From a virus: a stretch of DNA of 34,681 nt. The number at the start of each line of letters is the position of its first letter. The first letter of the stretch is position 1. The notes under the pieces were generated by a model. That model had not been told where the DNA came from. It was given only the letters and a program-made list of their open reading frames with translations, and searched no databases. The position numbers and the translations under genes were made by a program. The DNA lies in the IMG/VR virus record IMGVR_UViG_3300035698_005119, positions 1-34,681 of that record. One strand, given 5' to 3'. Positions 34,085 through 34,681 of the stretch are shown in pieces.

Positions 34085-34681
34085 TTATTTCCCATCATTC
34101 TTTGGCATTGTTTTGTCGCCAGCATCATTGTCCCCAGTTCGCTTTGGTGCTTTCTTTGTCATTGACTTAAATGTCTTAAAGTTAAGAGCATTTGTTGCAA
34201 GCTCGTCAGTAGCCGGATTCATTGGTGTTGTTCTATCTAGCTCTTTTTTAGCGGATGGTGAAAGACCTTCGCCACGAGGAGAGCCATTGTTCATGTTACC
34301 ATGATTCACTGCTTCATTTTTACCCGACATAGTTGGAGCATCATGTGTACCTTTTTTAAGGCGGCCAATGATTCGACCACCGCTATTAGCTACAACGAAA
34401 TCACCGTTGTTTGCAACAGAGGTTCTATGACCGTGGTCTTTTGGCAGTCTTGTTTTACCAAGAGCTTTTAGCATAAGTTTATGGTTGGCATCGGTTTTAG
34501 CTTCGTCTAGTTCAACTTCTTCGTTCATCATTTTTCTGTGCAGCGCCTTAACTTGCTTTGCCCCAAGGATTACCATGTCCTTTCCGAAGGACGATGTTTG
34601 TACAAAAGTAATGCCACCATCAGCTTCGTGAACAGCTTTAACACCGCCACCCAAATCTTGGATTACTTTTTTAGCTTCATC
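34085..34681 (-). CDS. Virion-region protein, C-terminal part (start outside window)
   Basis: The frame stays open to the window edge (first visible codons DEAKKVIQD), so the N-terminus is missing. The visible 198 codons carry GKDMVILGAKQVKALHRKM, a repeated EEVELDEAK motif seen in some capsid or scaffold proteins, and a long low-complexity polar tail ending KTMPKNDGK. Structural or assembly role is inferred from context only. Confidence 0.6.
   Translation of the reverse strand, partial: DEAKKVIQDLGGGVKAVHEADGGITFVQTSSFGKDMVILGAKQVKALHRKMMNEEVELDEAKTDANHKLMLKALGKTRLPKDHGHRTSVANNGDFVVANSGGRIIGRLKKGTHDAPTMSGKNEAVNHGNMNNGSPRGEGLSPSAKKELDRTTPMNPATDELATNALNFKTFKSMTKKAPKRTGDNDAGDKTMPKNDGK

Overview
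The window is about 34.7 kb of a tailed-phage genome of the T4 superfamily. The support is a class I ribonucleotide reductase pair (nrdA, nrdB), a T4-type RNase H/FEN exonuclease followed by a protein I recall as DUF6433, a PhoH ATPase, an ATP-dependent DNA ligase, an Rnl2-type RNA ligase remnant, overlapping spanin-like genes, a large tRNA array, T4-late-type TATAAATA boxes and a GIY-YIG homing endonuclease beside nrdA. Almost every gene is on the minus strand. The host is not determined. From memory the gene mix recalls T4-like phages of alphaproteobacteria and marine bacteria; this is inference, not a search result.

Layout. 1-9.8 kb: densely packed, mostly small early genes in operons. Each operon starts with a near-identical sigma70-type promoter (TTGACA/TGTACA, 17 bp, TATAAY with an extended -10) followed by a strong RBS. 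It includes a phosphatase, a macrodomain-like protein, a YkuK-like protein, DNA ligase and a broken RNA ligase. 9.9-17.1 kb: 21 recognisable tRNAs, about three tRNA-like degenerates, several small genes, and a series of structured segments closed by 7-12 bp stems. Two of these are tandem and share one architecture, and one contains three T-arm hairpins. 17.1-22.4 kb: a Gly-zipper periplasmic protein, then a translationally coupled glycan cassette (sialyltransferase-like protein, four glycosyltransferase-type proteins, methyltransferase, sulfotransferase). 22.4-28.4 kb: nucleic-acid metabolism (HAD nucleotidase, PhoH, DenV-like protein, RNase H, GIY-YIG protein). 28.4-31.9 kb: homing endonuclease on the plus strand, nrdA, nrdB. 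31.9-34.7 kb: spanin pair and conserved virion-region proteins.

How it fits together. Ligase, RNase H, PhoH, RNR and the nucleotidase serve DNA replication and nucleotide supply. The tRNA array, phosphatase and RNA ligase remnant concern tRNA supply and repair. The glycan cassette probably decorates a virion or host-surface glycan.

Several genes are broken: an in-frame TGA, at least three apparent one-base losses in short G/C runs, and internal deletions. Some may be true decay and some may be sequence errors; both readings are stated. The most novel items are the multi-T-arm RNA and its sister at 15.09-15.36 kb, the wider family of closed-stem RNAs between the tRNAs, and the sulfotransferase-containing glycan cassette.
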